From Pseudacidovorax sp. (GTDB lineage: Bacteria > Pseudomonadota > Gammaproteobacteria > Burkholderiales > Burkholderiaceae_C), in assembly GCF_017991995.1 (NCBI RefSeq), contig NZ_JAGOPN010000003.1, positions 1 to 64,000 on the forward strand: 64,000 nt of DNA, written 5' to 3'. The notes under the pieces were generated by a model. The model searched no databases and had not been told where the DNA came from. It was given only the letters and a program-made list of their open reading frames with translations. Of the stretch, positions 44,598 to 54,364 are shown in pieces. The number at the start of each line of letters is the position of its first letter. Within the stretch, counting starts at the first letter, position 1. A program made the translations under genes and the position numbers.

Positions 44598-45164
44598 ATG
44601 AAGACGGAATTCGATGCGGCCCGCCTGGACGTGAAGGCCTTTGCCCAGGCCGGTGCCACCCTGGCCGAAACCAGCCCGCTCGCGCAATGGACGCGCCTGA
44701 CCGAGGAGGCGGCGCAGGCCACCGGTGATGCAGGACCTGTGGAAGTCGCCTGGAGCACGCACGGTGAAATGCGCGGCAGCGCCACCGGCCCCGGCGTGCC
44801 CTGGCTCCATGTCGAGGCCGAGGTGCAACTGCCGCTGGTATGCCAACGCTGCCTGGGCCCTGTGCAGACTGTGCTGTCGGTGGACCGGTGGTTCCGCTTC
44901 GTCGCCGACGAGGCCACTGCCGCGGCCGAGGACGAAGAAGCCGACGAGGACGTGCTGGCCCTGTCGGCCGACTTCGACCTGCGCGCACTGGTCGAGGACG
45001 AGCTGCTGATGGATATTCCCGTGGCGCCGCGCCACGAGGTCTGCCCCGAGCAGCCGCGCTTTTCGGCGGCGGACGAGGATTTCGACGCGGCCGGCAGCGA
45101 CAAGCCCAACCCCTTCGCGGTGCTCGAAGGCCTGCGCAAGCCCAAGTCCGAATCGAACGATTGA
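44598..45164 (+). CDS. yceD: YceD/DUF177 family protein
   Basis: The 188-residue protein has the YceD zinc-like LVCQRCLGPV motif, an acidic middle (DEATAAAEDEEADED) and the ending NPFAVLEGLRK. DUF177 proteins lie upstream of rpmF and are linked to 23S rRNA accumulation and ribosome assembly. It starts at ATG 44598 and is followed by a 275-bp leader of rpmF. Confidence 0.92.
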   Translation: MKTEFDAARLDVKAFAQAGATLAETSPLAQWTRLTEEAAQATGDAGPVEVAWSTHGEMRGSATGPGVPWLHVEAEVQLPLVCQRCLGPVQTVLSVDRWFRFVADEATAAAEDEEADEDVLALSADFDLRALVEDELLMDIPVAPRHEVCPEQPRFSAADEDFDAAGSDKPNPFAVLEGLRKPKSESND

Positions 45165-45207
45165 CGCCCGAGGCGGCTGGCTCTGGCGCTGACCTTGCCG
45201 GCTGGGT

Positions 45208-45213
45208 TATACT
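45208..45213 (+). promoter_or_regulatory. Candidate -10 of the rpmF-plsX-fab transcript
   Basis: TATACT within gggttatactcattggc is a good -10 box. No clear -35 is seen at 17 bases. Transcription from here would give rpmF a leader of about 220 bases with no ORF of its own. Confidence 0.4.
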
Positions 45214-45439
45214 CATTGGCTTCGCGCGCATGCCGCAGGCCCTGTCAGACGATGCACGAATGCTTCGTGCATGTCCGGGCCGCCCCCGGTGCTCCGCTCT
45301 TTGGTCGGCATTGCTGACTGATTGTTGGCTGGGCACTCGCGGGTTGCAGCGCGGTTAGCCAGGCCGGTTCGACCGCTGGCGCCGCTGCCTCAGGGTCTCG
45401 CGCCTTTCCGCCACCCCAACAGATTCGCAGGAGCCAACC

Positions 45440-45622
45440 ATGGCCGTTCAGCAAAACAAGAAGTCGCCTTCCAAGCGCGGCATGCACCGTTCGCACAACG
45501 CGCTGGGCGTGCCCGGCATTGCCGTCGAGCCCACCACGGGCGAGACGCATCTGCGTCACCACATCAGCCCCAACGGCTTCTACCGTGGCCGCAAGGTGCT
45601 GAAGACCAAGAACGAAGCCTGA
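45440..45622 (+). CDS. rpmF: 50S ribosomal protein L32
   Basis: The 60-residue protein [20 protein letters not shown] is a standard L32, basic and short. The C/C zinc pair of some L32 forms is missing, as usual in proteobacteria. CAGGAG lies before the ATG. It is followed by a hairpin and plsX, the classic coupling of ribosome and lipid synthesis. Confidence 0.98.
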   Translation: MAVQQNKKSPSKRGMHRSHNALGVPGIAVEPTTGETHLRHHISPNGFYRGRKVLKTKNEA

Positions 45623-45638
45623 TTGCCCCTTCAAGGCC

Positions 45639-45681
45639 AAGGCCCGAGGCTACTGAACCCGTAGCGTCGGGCCTTTGTTTT
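45639..45681 (+). terminator. Terminator-like hairpin between rpmF and plsX
   Basis: aaggcccga (45639-45647) pairs with tcgggcctt (45667-45675), with an inner gctac/gtagc stem, followed by tgtttt. The T run ends one base before the plsX ATG. It may terminate part of the rpmF RNA and leaves plsX with no separate Shine-Dalgarno. Confidence 0.65.
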
Positions 45682-45682
45682 G

Positions 45683-46774
45683 ATGTCCAGCACCGATCTG
45701 CACGCTCCGGCTGCCACGGCGATCACCCTCGCGGTCGATTGCATGGGCGGCGACCATGGCGCCCGCGTCACGCTCGCGGCCTGCCGCCGTTTTCTCGACA
45801 ACCATCCTGATGCCCACCTGGTGCTGGTCGGCGTCGAGTCGGCCGTGGCTGGCTTCAGCCACGAGCGGGCGCGGCATGTGGTCGCCACCGAAGTGGTGGG
45901 CATGGACGACCCTGTCGAGGTGGCGCTGCGCCGCAAGAAGGACTCGTCCATGCGCGTGGCCATCCAGCAGGTCAAGGACGGCGCCGCGCATGCGGCCGTC
46001 TCCGCCGGCAACACCGGTGCGCTGATGGCCATCGCCCGCTATGTGCTCAAGACGCTGGACGGCATCGACCGGCCGGCCATCGCCACCCAGTTGCCCAACA
46101 TGAAGGGGGGCGCCACCACGGTGCTCGACCTGGGGGCGAACGTGGACTGCGATGCCGAGACGCTGCTGCAGTTCGCGGTGCTTGGCTCGGCGCTGGTGTC
46201 GTCGATGAGCGGCGACGATTCGCCCACGGTCGGCCTGCTCAATGTCGGCGAAGAGGTCATCAAGGGCAGCGAGGTCATCAAGCGCGCCAGCGTGCTGCTG
46301 CGCCAGGCGGCCGAGTCGCGCGACCTCAACTTCCACGGCAACGTCGAAGGCAACGACATCTTCAAGGGCACCACTGACATCGTGGTGTGCGATGGCTTCG
46401 TCGGCAACGTCGCGCTCAAGGCCACCGAGGGCGTGGCCTCGATGATCGTGGACTTCCTCAAGCAGGAGTACTCGCGCGGCCTGATGAGCAAGGTCGCGGC
46501 GCTGGTCTCCTACCCGGTGCTCAAGGCCCTCAAGAAGCGGCTGGACCACCGTCGCTACAACGGTGCAGCGCTGCTGGGCTTGCGCGGCTTGGTGTTCAAG
46601 AGCCACGGCTCGGCCGACGAGCTGGCCTTCGGGCATGCTCTGGATCGCGCTTATGATGCCGCCCGCAACAACCTGCTCGACCGCGTCCGCGCCCGCATCG
46701 CCCATGCCGCCCCACTGCTGGCGCGGCCTGAGGTGACGGCGCCCACCGACAACGCGGCACTCCAAGCTTCATGA
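45683..46774 (+). CDS. plsX: Phosphate acyltransferase PlsX
   Basis: The 363-residue enzyme makes acyl-phosphate from acyl-ACP for phospholipid synthesis. It has [51 protein letters not shown] and [31 protein letters not shown]. The ATG at 45683 follows a terminator-like hairpin directly. A TTG one codon earlier is less likely. It overlaps fabH by four bases. Confidence 0.96.
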   Translation: MSSTDLHAPAATAITLAVDCMGGDHGARVTLAACRRFLDNHPDAHLVLVGVESAVAGFSHERARHVVATEVVGMDDPVEVALRRKKDSSMRVAIQQVKDGAAHAAVSAGNTGALMAIARYVLKTLDGIDRPAIATQLPNMKGGATTVLDLGANVDCDAETLLQFAVLGSALVSSMSGDDSPTVGLLNVGEEVIKGSEVIKRASVLLRQAAESRDLNFHGNVEGNDIFKGTTDIVVCDGFVGNVALKATEGVASMIVDFLKQEYSRGLMSKVAALVSYPVLKALKKRLDHRRYNGAALLGLRGLVFKSHGSADELAFGHALDRAYDAARNNLLDRVRARIAHAAPLLARPEVTAPTDNAALQAS

Positions 46775-47748
46775 CGCTCTATTCCCGCATCACCGGCACC
46801 GGCAGCTATCTGCCGCCGCGCCGGGTCAGCAACGACGAACTGGCGCAGGAACTGGCTGGTCGCGGCATCGAGACCTCCAACGAATGGATCGTCGAGCGCA
46901 CCGGCATCCATGCCCGCCATTTCGCGGCAGACGGTGTCAACAGCAGCGATCTGGCGCTGGAAGCCTGCCGCCATGCCCTGGAGGCCGCCGGCCGCAGCGC
47001 AGCCGAGGTGGACCTGATCATCGTGGCCACGTCCACGCCCGACATGGTGTTCCCCTCGTCGGCCGCCATCCTCCAGCACAAGCTCGGCATCGCCGGCTGC
47101 CCCGCCTTCGACGTGCAGGCCGTGTGCAGCGGCTTCGTCTATGCGCTGACGGTGGCCGATGCCATGGTGCGCACAGGCGCGGCCAAATGCGCGCTGGTCG
47201 TCGGCGCCGAAGTGTTCTCGCGCATCCTCGACTTCAACGACCGCACCACCTGCGTGCTGTTCGGCGATGGCGCCGGCGCCGTGGTGCTGGAGGCCAGCGA
47301 CACCCCTGGCATCCTGGCCAGCGACCTGCATGCCGACGGCTCGCACGTGGGCATCCTGTGCGTGCCCGGCCATGTGTCGGGCGGCCAGGTGCTGGGCACG
47401 CCGCTGTTGCACATGGACGGCCAAGCTGTCTTCAAGCTGGCCGTGCGGGTGCTCGAAGAGGCCGCGCGTGCCACGCTGGCCAAGGCCGGCAAGACCGAGG
47501 CCGACATCGACTGGTTGATCCCGCATCAGGCCAACATCCGCATCATGCAGGGCACGGCCAAGAAGCTGAAGCTGGGCCTCGACAAGGTGGTCGTGACCGT
47601 GCATGAGCACGGCAACACCTCGGCCGCGTCGATCCCGCTGGCGCTGGATGCCGCGGTGCGTGGCGGGCAGGTGCGCACCGGAGACACGGTCATGCTCGAA
47701 GGCGTGGGCGGCGGCTTCACCTGGGGCGCCGTGCTGCTGAACCTGTAA
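46771..47748 (+). CDS. fabH: 3-oxoacyl-ACP synthase III (FabH)
   Basis: The 325-residue condensing enzyme starts fatty-acid chains from acetyl-CoA and malonyl-ACP. The active Cys is C119 ([12 protein letters not shown]); His in [12 protein letters not shown] and Asn in [11 protein letters not shown] complete the triad. It is the coupled partner of plsX (ATGA overlap). Confidence 0.97.
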   Translation: MTLYSRITGTGSYLPPRRVSNDELAQELAGRGIETSNEWIVERTGIHARHFAADGVNSSDLALEACRHALEAAGRSAAEVDLIIVATSTPDMVFPSSAAILQHKLGIAGCPAFDVQAVCSGFVYALTVADAMVRTGAAKCALVVGAEVFSRILDFNDRTTCVLFGDGAGAVVLEASDTPGILASDLHADGSHVGILCVPGHVSGGQVLGTPLLHMDGQAVFKLAVRVLEEAARATLAKAGKTEADIDWLIPHQANIRIMQGTAKKLKLGLDKVVVTVHEHGNTSAASIPLALDAAVRGGQVRTGDTVMLEGVGGGFTWGAVLLNL

Positions 47749-47820
47749 GGCGCTTCCGTCACCGGGATCGCTGGGCGTCGCGTCCATCACAGGATGCGCG
47801 CCGATGGAGACTCAATCACC

Positions 47821-48768
47821 ATGAAGAACTTCGCATTCGTCTTCCCGGGCCAGGGCTCGCAGTCCGTGGGCATGCTCGACGCCTGGGGCGACCATCCGGC
47901 CGTGCGCGAGACCCTCGCCGAGGCGTCCGAGGCGCTGGGCCAGGACGTGGGCCTGTTGATCAAGGAAGGCCCGAAGGAAATCCTGGCCCTCACCACCAAC
48001 ACCCAGCCGGTGATGCTGGTGGCCGGCATCGCCGCTTGGCGCGCCTGGCTGGCCGAAGGCGGCGCTCAACCGTCGGTGGTGGCCGGTCACTCGCTCGGCG
48101 AGTATTCCGCGCTGGTCGCTGCCGGCGTGCTGACGCTGGCGCAGGCGGCGCCGCTGGTCCGCTTCCGTGCCCAGGCGATGCAGGAGGCCGTGCCGGTCGG
48201 TACGGGCGCCATGGCCGCCGTCCTGGGGATGGCGGCCGAGCAGGTAAAGGCCGGCTGTGCTGAGGCCACGGCCGCCATGGGCGCCCCAGGTGAAGTGGTC
48301 GAAGCCGTCAATTTCAACGACCCGATGCAGACCGTGATCGCCGGCAGCAAGGCGGCCGTCGAGCGCGCCTGCGAACTGCTCAAGAGCCAGGGCGCCAAGC
48401 GCGCACTGCCGCTGCCGGTGTCGGCGCCCTTCCATTCCAGCCTGATGAAGCCGGCGGCCGAGGCCCTGGCGCGCCGCCTCGCGGAGGTCGAACTGAAGGC
48501 GCCGCAGATTCCCGTGCTCAACAACATCGACGTGGCGATCGAAACCGATCCGGCCCGAATCCGCGAGGCGCTGGTGCGCCAGGCGGCAGGTCCGGTGCGC
48601 TGGGTCGAGAGCGTGCAGGCGCTGCAGGCCCGGGGCGTCGAGGCCGTCGTCGAATGCGGTCCGGGCAAGGTGCTGTCGGGCATGGTCAAGCGCATCGCGC
48701 CCGGTTTGGCCAGCGGCTTCATCCAGGATCCGGCCTCGCTGGGCGAAGCGCGGCAACTGGTCGCCTGA
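47821..48768 (+). CDS. fabD: Malonyl-CoA:ACP transacylase
   Basis: The 315-residue enzyme loads malonyl onto ACP. It has FPGQGSQSVGM, the nucleophile S91 in AGHSLGEYSAL and the His in SAPFHSSLMKPA. The start at ATG 47821 has GGAG 10 bases upstream. It is in order between fabH and fabG. Confidence 0.97.
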   Translation: MKNFAFVFPGQGSQSVGMLDAWGDHPAVRETLAEASEALGQDVGLLIKEGPKEILALTTNTQPVMLVAGIAAWRAWLAEGGAQPSVVAGHSLGEYSALVAAGVLTLAQAAPLVRFRAQAMQEAVPVGTGAMAAVLGMAAEQVKAGCAEATAAMGAPGEVVEAVNFNDPMQTVIAGSKAAVERACELLKSQGAKRALPLPVSAPFHSSLMKPAAEALARRLAEVELKAPQIPVLNNIDVAIETDPARIREALVRQAAGPVRWVESVQALQARGVEAVVECGPGKVLSGMVKRIAPGLASGFIQDPASLGEARQLVA

Positions 48769-48798
48769 CGCCGTCTCTCCCTTTTTCTGGAAACACGC

Positions 48799-49542
48799 AT
48801 GAACACTCCCGCGATCCAGGGCCAGGTGGCCCTTGTCACCGGCGCCACGCGCGGCATCGGCGCAGCCATCGCGCTGGAACTCGCCCAGCGCGGCTACAAG
48901 GTCATCGGCACGGGCACGAGCGCCGACGGCGCCGCCAAGATCGGCGCAGCGCTGTCGCCCCACGGTGGTGAAGGCCAAGTGCTGAATGTCACCGACGGCC
49001 CGGCCGTGGAGGCCATGATCGACGCCATCGTGAAGGCCCACGGGGGCCTGCATGTGCTCGTCAACAACGCCGGCATCACCCGCGACATGCTCGCCATGCG
49101 GCTGAAGGACGAGGACTGGGATGCCGTCATCGACACCAACCTGAAGGCTGTCTTCCGCCTCTCGCGGGCGGTGATCCGGCCGATGATGAAGCAGCGCTAT
49201 GGCCGCATCATCAGCATCACCAGCGTGGTGGGCGCCTCTGGCAATCCGGGGCAGGTCAACTACGCCGCTGCCAAAGCGGGCGTGGCCGGCATGACCCGTG
49301 CCTTGGCGCGCGAGCTGGGCAGCCGTGCAATCACGGTGAACTGCGTGGCGCCTGGCTTCATCGAGACCGACATGACCGCAAGCCTGCCCGAGGCGCAGCA
49401 GCAGGCGCTGCTGTCGCAGATCCCGCTGGGCCACCTGGGCAAGCCAGCCGACGTGGCCCATGCCGTGGCCTATCTCGCATCGCCGCAAGCGGGCTATGTG
49501 ACCGGGCAGGAACTGCACGTCAACGGCGGCATGTACATGTGA
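48799..49542 (+). CDS. fabG: 3-oxoacyl-ACP reductase
   Basis: The 247-residue short-chain dehydrogenase reduces 3-oxoacyl-ACP with NADPH. It has TGATRGIGAAIALELA, NNAGITRDMLAMR and the S142-Y155-K159 catalytic set (SVVGASGNPGQVNYAAAKAG). A Shine-Dalgarno GGAAA precedes the ATG. The length is typical. Confidence 0.97.
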   Translation: MNTPAIQGQVALVTGATRGIGAAIALELAQRGYKVIGTGTSADGAAKIGAALSPHGGEGQVLNVTDGPAVEAMIDAIVKAHGGLHVLVNNAGITRDMLAMRLKDEDWDAVIDTNLKAVFRLSRAVIRPMMKQRYGRIISITSVVGASGNPGQVNYAAAKAGVAGMTRALARELGSRAITVNCVAPGFIETDMTASLPEAQQQALLSQIPLGHLGKPADVAHAVAYLASPQAGYVTGQELHVNGGMYM

Positions 49543-49654
49543 ACGCCGCCAGCCGCCGCGCGCGTCCGTCGGACGAATCTGCGCAGGGGGCTGGACAGTG
49601 GCTTCTCCGAGCGGCCGTAGGCCCTTGCCGGGACTTCGCCCGGAGCGGCCCGGC

Positions 49655-49660
49655 TAAAAT
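49655..49660 (+). promoter_or_regulatory. Candidate -10 of acpP
   Basis: TAAAAT lies in the AT-rich stretch before acpP, about 35 bases upstream of the start. The -35 is poor. acpP is often transcribed separately at a high level. Confidence 0.35.
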
Positions 49661-49694
49661 CCTTGATTCTTTACCACCCTCAGAGGGAACCTAA

Positions 49695-49934
<240 letters not shown>

Positions 49935-50115
49935 TCGGCCAAGCCCCAAGCCGTTTGCCCGCTGCGCTGCACGACCGGCGCTTTGCGAGGCTCCCTCCTC
50001 TCCCGTTTCGCGGGCCTTCGGCTTCACTTCCTCCCGGAACCGTCCTTTCAATGACGTTTCAGGCGCACGGCGCCCCAGGTCTGGGAGACCCACCATTGCA
50101 GAAAGGTTCGCCGGC

Positions 50116-51360
50116 ATGACTCAACGCCGCGTCGTCGTCACCGGGCTCGGTTGCATCTCCCCCGTCGGAAACACTGTGGCCGAGAGCTGGGCCAATCTCG
50201 TGGCGGGCCAGTCGGGCATCAGCACCGTCACCAGCTTCGATGCCAGCAACCTGGCTTGCCGCTTTGCGGGCCAGGTCAAGGGTTTCGACATCACCCAATA
50301 CATCTCCGAGAAGGAGGCGCGCCACATGGACCGCTTCATCCATCTCGGACTCGCCGCCTCGATCCAGGCGGTGCAGGACAGCGGTCTGCCCACCGGCGAG
50401 GCGCTGTCGCCCGAGCTGGCTGAGCGCATCGGCTGCAACATCGGCTCGGGCATCGGTGGCCTGCCGATGATCGAAGAGACGCATGCCGAGCTGACCAACC
50501 GCGGCCCGCGCCGCATCTCGCCCTTCTTCGTGCCGGCTTCGATCATCAACATGATCTCGGGCCACCTGTCGATCAAGTACGGCTTCACCGGCCCGAACAT
50601 CGCGGTGGTCACGGCCTGCACCACCGGTCTGCATGCCATCGGCCTGTCGGCGCGCCTGATCCAGGCCGGCGACGCGGACGTGATGGTGGCCGGCGGCGCC
50701 GAATCGACCGTCTCGCCGCTGGGCATCGGCGGCTTCGCGGCCGCCCGTGCGCTGTCCACGCGAAACGACGATCCGGCCACGGCCTCCCGCCCGTGGGACA
50801 AGGACCGCGACGGCTTCGTGCTGGGCGAGGGCGCTGGGGTCGTGGTGCTCGAGGAATACGAGCATGCCAAGGCCCGTGGCGCCAAGATCTATGCCGAGCT
50901 CGTGGGCTTCGGCATGAGCGCCGACGCGTACCACATGACTGCGCCCAGCGTGGACGGTCCGCGCCGCAGCATGCAGGCCGCCCTGCGCAACGCCGGCATC
51001 AACGCCGACCAGGTCGATTACCTGAATGCGCATGGCACGTCCACGCCGCTGGGCGACCTGAACGAAACCAACGCCATCAAACTGGCCTTCGGCGACCACG
51101 CCCGGAACATGGTGGTGAACTCCACCAAGTCCATGACGGGCCACCTGCTGGGCGGCGCCGGGGGCATCGAATCGGTGTTCACGGTGCTGGCGGTGCACGA
51201 GCAGAAAAGTCCGCCGACCATCAACATCTTCAACCAGGATCCCGAATGCGACCTGGACTACTGCGCCAACACTGCGCGCGACATGAAGATCGACGTGGCG
51301 GTGAAGAACAACTTCGGCTTCGGCGGCACCAACGGCACGCTGGTGTTCAAGCGGGTCTGA
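50116..51360 (+). CDS. fabF: 3-oxoacyl-ACP synthase II (FabF)
   Basis: The 414-residue elongating condensing enzyme has the catalytic set C168 ([12 protein letters not shown]), H306 ([12 protein letters not shown]) and H343 ([12 protein letters not shown]). AGAAAGG lies 10 bases before the ATG at 50116. It ends the fatty-acid cluster and leads into the sigma-E operon. Confidence 0.97.
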   Translation: MTQRRVVVTGLGCISPVGNTVAESWANLVAGQSGISTVTSFDASNLACRFAGQVKGFDITQYISEKEARHMDRFIHLGLAASIQAVQDSGLPTGEALSPELAERIGCNIGSGIGGLPMIEETHAELTNRGPRRISPFFVPASIINMISGHLSIKYGFTGPNIAVVTACTTGLHAIGLSARLIQAGDADVMVAGGAESTVSPLGIGGFAAARALSTRNDDPATASRPWDKDRDGFVLGEGAGVVVLEEYEHAKARGAKIYAELVGFGMSADAYHMTAPSVDGPRRSMQAALRNAGINADQVDYLNAHGTSTPLGDLNETNAIKLAFGDHARNMVVNSTKSMTGHLLGGAGGIESVFTVLAVHEQKSPPTINIFNQDPECDLDYCANTARDMKIDVAVKNNFGFGGTNGTLVFKRV

Positions 51361-51410
51361 CGCGTTCCCTTGGCGTTCCTCCCGTCGCTTTTCGCCCCTC
51401 TGAATTTCCC

Positions 51411-51872
51411 ATGCACCACGCCCCGGCGGTGAGTTTTCCGGTCGGGGCCTCCCGCCGCGCGGTAGCCCTGCATGGGGCCGTCGCGGGCATCGGAGGCCTC
51501 TGCGCCTTGGGTTGGGGCTTCCATTTCGCCGCCTTCGATGCGGCGACTGTCGCGATGATCCTGGCTGCAGTGGCGGGCGTGGTACTGGCGTGGGATGCGC
51601 GCCGGACCGCTGGCCGGGGCGTGTTGCATTGGACCGGTGGCGAATGGTCGATGACCGACCTTCGCGGCCTGAACCCGCAGGCGGGCGGCGCGCTGGCCGT
51701 GCTCATGGACCTCGGCACGCTGATGCTGGTGCGGTGCGTGATGACCGACGGCCGCACCCACTGGATGTGGCTGGACCGGGACGCCGATCCCCTGCGGTGG
51801 CGGGCCCTGCGCCGGGCTGCTTTCGATGGTGTGCCCGCCGAAGGGCGCCGTTCCCAGGGGGCGTCGGCATGA
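51411..51872 (+). CDS. Small membrane hypothetical protein (153 aa)
   Basis: The 153-residue protein has two hydrophobic segments (about 17-38 and 42-62), then WTGGEWSMTDLRGLNPQ and a basic, Trp-containing tail. The layout recalls YgfX/toxin CptA-like two-helix proteins that lie near rpoE, but the match is weak. Its stop overlaps the rpoE start (ATGA), so it should be co-translated with it. Confidence 0.7.
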   Translation: MHHAPAVSFPVGASRRAVALHGAVAGIGGLCALGWGFHFAAFDAATVAMILAAVAGVVLAWDARRTAGRGVLHWTGGEWSMTDLRGLNPQAGGALAVLMDLGTLMLVRCVMTDGRTHWMWLDRDADPLRWRALRRAAFDGVPAEGRRSQGASA

Positions 51873-52507
51873 CGAGCGCTCCGCCGCCGCCACCGCCTGC
51901 CAATCCGGGCGAAGCCGATCTTCTGCTGGTCCAGCGCACCCTGGCCGGCGACGCCAAGGCCTTCGAACTCCTGGTGATCAAGTACCAGCGAAGGATCGAG
52001 CGCCTCATCGGCCGGATGGTGCGCGATGTGGACCTGATCGAAGACATCGCGCAGGAAACCTTCATCCGGGCCTATCGTGCGCTGCACCAGTTCCGTGGCG
52101 ACGCGCAGTTCTACACCTGGCTGTACCGGATTGCGGTGAACACCGCCAAGAAGGCGCTGGTGGACATGAAACGCGACCCGACGGTGTCCGAAGCGGCGCT
52201 GCGCAGCAGTGACGACGACGATGAAACTTACCGCGGCGGAAACGAACCAATCAGCGACGAAACCCCTGAATCCGTGCTCGCGGCCAATGAAGTGGCTGCG
52301 GCGGTGAATGCCGCCATGGAGGCGCTGCCGGCCGAATTGCGCCAGGCCGTGACCTTGCGTGAGATCGAGGGGTTGAGCTACGAGGAAATCGCCGAAGCGA
52401 TGAATTGCCCGATCGGTACCGTCCGTTCGCGCATCTTCCGGGCCCGCGAGGCGATTTCTGCGCGAGTGAAACCCCTGCTGGAGAACCAGTCGGGCAAACG
52501 TTGGTGA
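51869..52507 (+). CDS. rpoE: RNA polymerase sigma factor RpoE (sigma-E/AlgU)
   Basis: The 212-residue ECF sigma has region 2 (IKYQRRIERLIGRMVRDVDLIEDIAQETFIRAYRAL) and region 4 (ALPAELRQAVTLREIEGLSYEEIAEAMNCPIGTVRSRIFRAREAI). A short Pro-rich N terminus precedes. It directs the envelope stress response and is held by RseA, encoded next. No clear sigma-E promoter (GGAACTT-type) is visible before it. Confidence 0.96.
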   Translation: MTSAPPPPPPANPGEADLLLVQRTLAGDAKAFELLVIKYQRRIERLIGRMVRDVDLIEDIAQETFIRAYRALHQFRGDAQFYTWLYRIAVNTAKKALVDMKRDPTVSEAALRSSDDDDETYRGGNEPISDETPESVLAANEVAAAVNAAMEALPAELRQAVTLREIEGLSYEEIAEAMNCPIGTVRSRIFRAREAISARVKPLLENQSGKRW

Positions 52508-52520
52508 TCAGGTGAACCCC

Positions 52521-53147
52521 ATGAACGAGCTTAGGACCCAGACCCTCGAACGGGTATCGGCGCTGATGGACGGCGAGATGCCGGCGGACGAAATGGCGCA
52601 GGCCGTGCAACAGGTGGCCGGCGACGGCGCACTGCGTGACTCCTGGCAGATGTACCACCTCGTGGGCGAGGCGCTGCGCACCGGACGGCACACCGCCTGC
52701 ACCGACAGCGATGCCTTCCTCGACAAGCTGCGTCAGCGCATGGCCCAGGAGCCGCCGGTGCTGCGGCCCATCGAAGTGGTGCAACCCCCGTTCGAATGGA
52801 GCCGTCGCGCGGAGGCGGCCAACGAACCAGTGTTCCGGTGGCGCATCGTGGCCGGTGTGGCCTCGGTGGCCGTGGCGGCGGCGGTCGGCTGGAGCTTCGT
52901 GTCGGGTGGCGGCACCTCCGGCGGCGCCCAGATGGCGAGGCAGGATGTCGGCGCGCCGACGCTGGCGTCCGTCAGTCCGGCGCCCGCGCAGCAGCAGAGC
53001 CTCGTCCAGGTGGGCAACCGCCCCGAGGTGATGCTGCGCGACCCGCGGCTCGACGAGTTGCTCGAAGCCCACCAGGAGGCCGGCGGCGCCTCCCAGATGC
53101 CATCAGGCTTCCTGCGCAACGCCACCTTCGAAGCCCCTTCCCGCTGA
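52521..53147 (+). CDS. rseA: Anti-sigma-E factor RseA/MucA
   Basis: The 208-residue protein has a cytosolic sigma-binding domain (LERVSALMDGEMPADEMAQAVQQVAGD ... SWQMYHLVGEALR), a membrane helix near 105-127 and a periplasmic part. DegS/RseP-type cleavage releases sigma-E. I took ATG 52521, with AGGTGA in front, rather than the GTG at 52512. Confidence 0.93.
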   Translation: MNELRTQTLERVSALMDGEMPADEMAQAVQQVAGDGALRDSWQMYHLVGEALRTGRHTACTDSDAFLDKLRQRMAQEPPVLRPIEVVQPPFEWSRRAEAANEPVFRWRIVAGVASVAVAAAVGWSFVSGGGTSGGAQMARQDVGAPTLASVSPAPAQQQSLVQVGNRPEVMLRDPRLDELLEAHQEAGGASQMPSGFLRNATFEAPSR

Positions 53148-53173
53148 CCGACCGGATCGCCATTCCACTGCCG

Positions 53174-54256
53174 ATGCCCGTTTCTCCCGCCTCGCGCCGC
53201 CGACTGGTCGCGACCGTTCCCGCTGCCTTGCTGGTATTGGCTGCTGCGCCAGCAGGCGTGCAGGCGGCGCCGCCTCCGGGCAGTGCCTCGCCTTCGACGA
53301 CCACCTTGCCGCCTGTCCAGGCGCCGACCGGCTCAGGTGCGATCGACTGGCTGCGCCGCATGCACGAGGCGGCGCGCACCACCGAATACGTGGGCACCTT
53401 CGTGGTCTCGACCGGCGCCGGCGCGTTGTCGAGTGCGCGCATCTGGCACGCCTGCGACGGCCCGGTGTGCATCGAGCGTGTGGAGACGCTGTCGGGGCCT
53501 CAGCGGTCCACCTTCCGCCGCAACGAGCTGGTGCGTACCTTCCTGCCGGACCAGCGGCTGGTCAAGACCGAGCAGCGCGAGAACCTCGACGTCTTCCCCA
53601 ATCTCCTGGGGGCGACCGAGGGCTCCATTACCGAGTTCTACGACGCCCGTCCGCTCGGGCGGGGCCGCGTGGCCGGCATCGAGGCCGACGTGGTCCAGAT
53701 CGTCGCCCGCGACGCGATGCGCTTCGGCTACCGCGTGTGGTGCGAGCGACGCTCGGGCCTGGTGCTGAAGCTGCAGACCCTCGATGCGCGCGGCGCCGTG
53801 GTGGAGCAGTCGGCCTTCTCCGAACTCCAGTTCGAGGAGCCCATGCCCGTTCCGGCGCTGGCCGAGATGATGGACAACACCCAGGGCTGGAAGACCGAGC
53901 GCTCCAGGCTCGAGTCCGTCAATGTCGACGCCGAGGGCTGGACGCTGTCGCAGCCCGTCCCCGGTTTCAAGCCGGTCAGCAGCTACCTGCGTCCCATCGG
54001 CGAGCCGCGCTTCTTCTTTGGGCCGCGCAAGCGCATCCTGCAGTGGACCTTCTCCGACGGGCTGGCCACGGTGTCGCTGTTCCTGGAGCCCTACGGCGAC
54101 CAGCCGCGCCAGGAGGGGGCCCAGGCCCAGGGCGCCACCTACACCCTCTCGCGCAAGCTCCCCGACGCTGCGGGCGACTGGTGGCTCACTGCCGTGGGCG
54201 AGGTGCCGATGCGCACCCTGGACGCCTTCGCCCGCGCGCTCGCGCGCACCCGCTGA
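53174..54256 (+). CDS. rseB: Sigma-E regulatory protein RseB/MucB
   Basis: The 360-residue periplasmic protein has an export signal up to about residue 33. It has the MucB/RseB fold: WLRRMHEAARTTEYVGTFVVSTG, ERVETLSGPQRSTFRRN and the C-terminal YTLSRKLPDAAGDWWLTAVGEVP. It binds the periplasmic part of RseA and senses misplaced lipoproteins or LPS. It is in the standard order rpoE-rseA-rseB-mucD. Confidence 0.94.
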   Translation: MPVSPASRRRLVATVPAALLVLAAAPAGVQAAPPPGSASPSTTTLPPVQAPTGSGAIDWLRRMHEAARTTEYVGTFVVSTGAGALSSARIWHACDGPVCIERVETLSGPQRSTFRRNELVRTFLPDQRLVKTEQRENLDVFPNLLGATEGSITEFYDARPLGRGRVAGIEADVVQIVARDAMRFGYRVWCERRSGLVLKLQTLDARGAVVEQSAFSELQFEEPMPVPALAEMMDNTQGWKTERSRLESVNVDAEGWTLSQPVPGFKPVSSYLRPIGEPRFFFGPRKRILQWTFSDGLATVSLFLEPYGDQPRQEGAQAQGATYTLSRKLPDAAGDWWLTAVGEVPMRTLDAFARALARTR

Positions 54257-54364
54257 ACCTTTCGCCGCCTGGGCCTTCTCAAGGGCATCTCCCGAGAGGG
54301 GCGGCCCAGCGGCTATCGTGGTGCCCGCTCCTTTGCTCTCCCTGTTGTTGAAAGAAGTCCGAGG

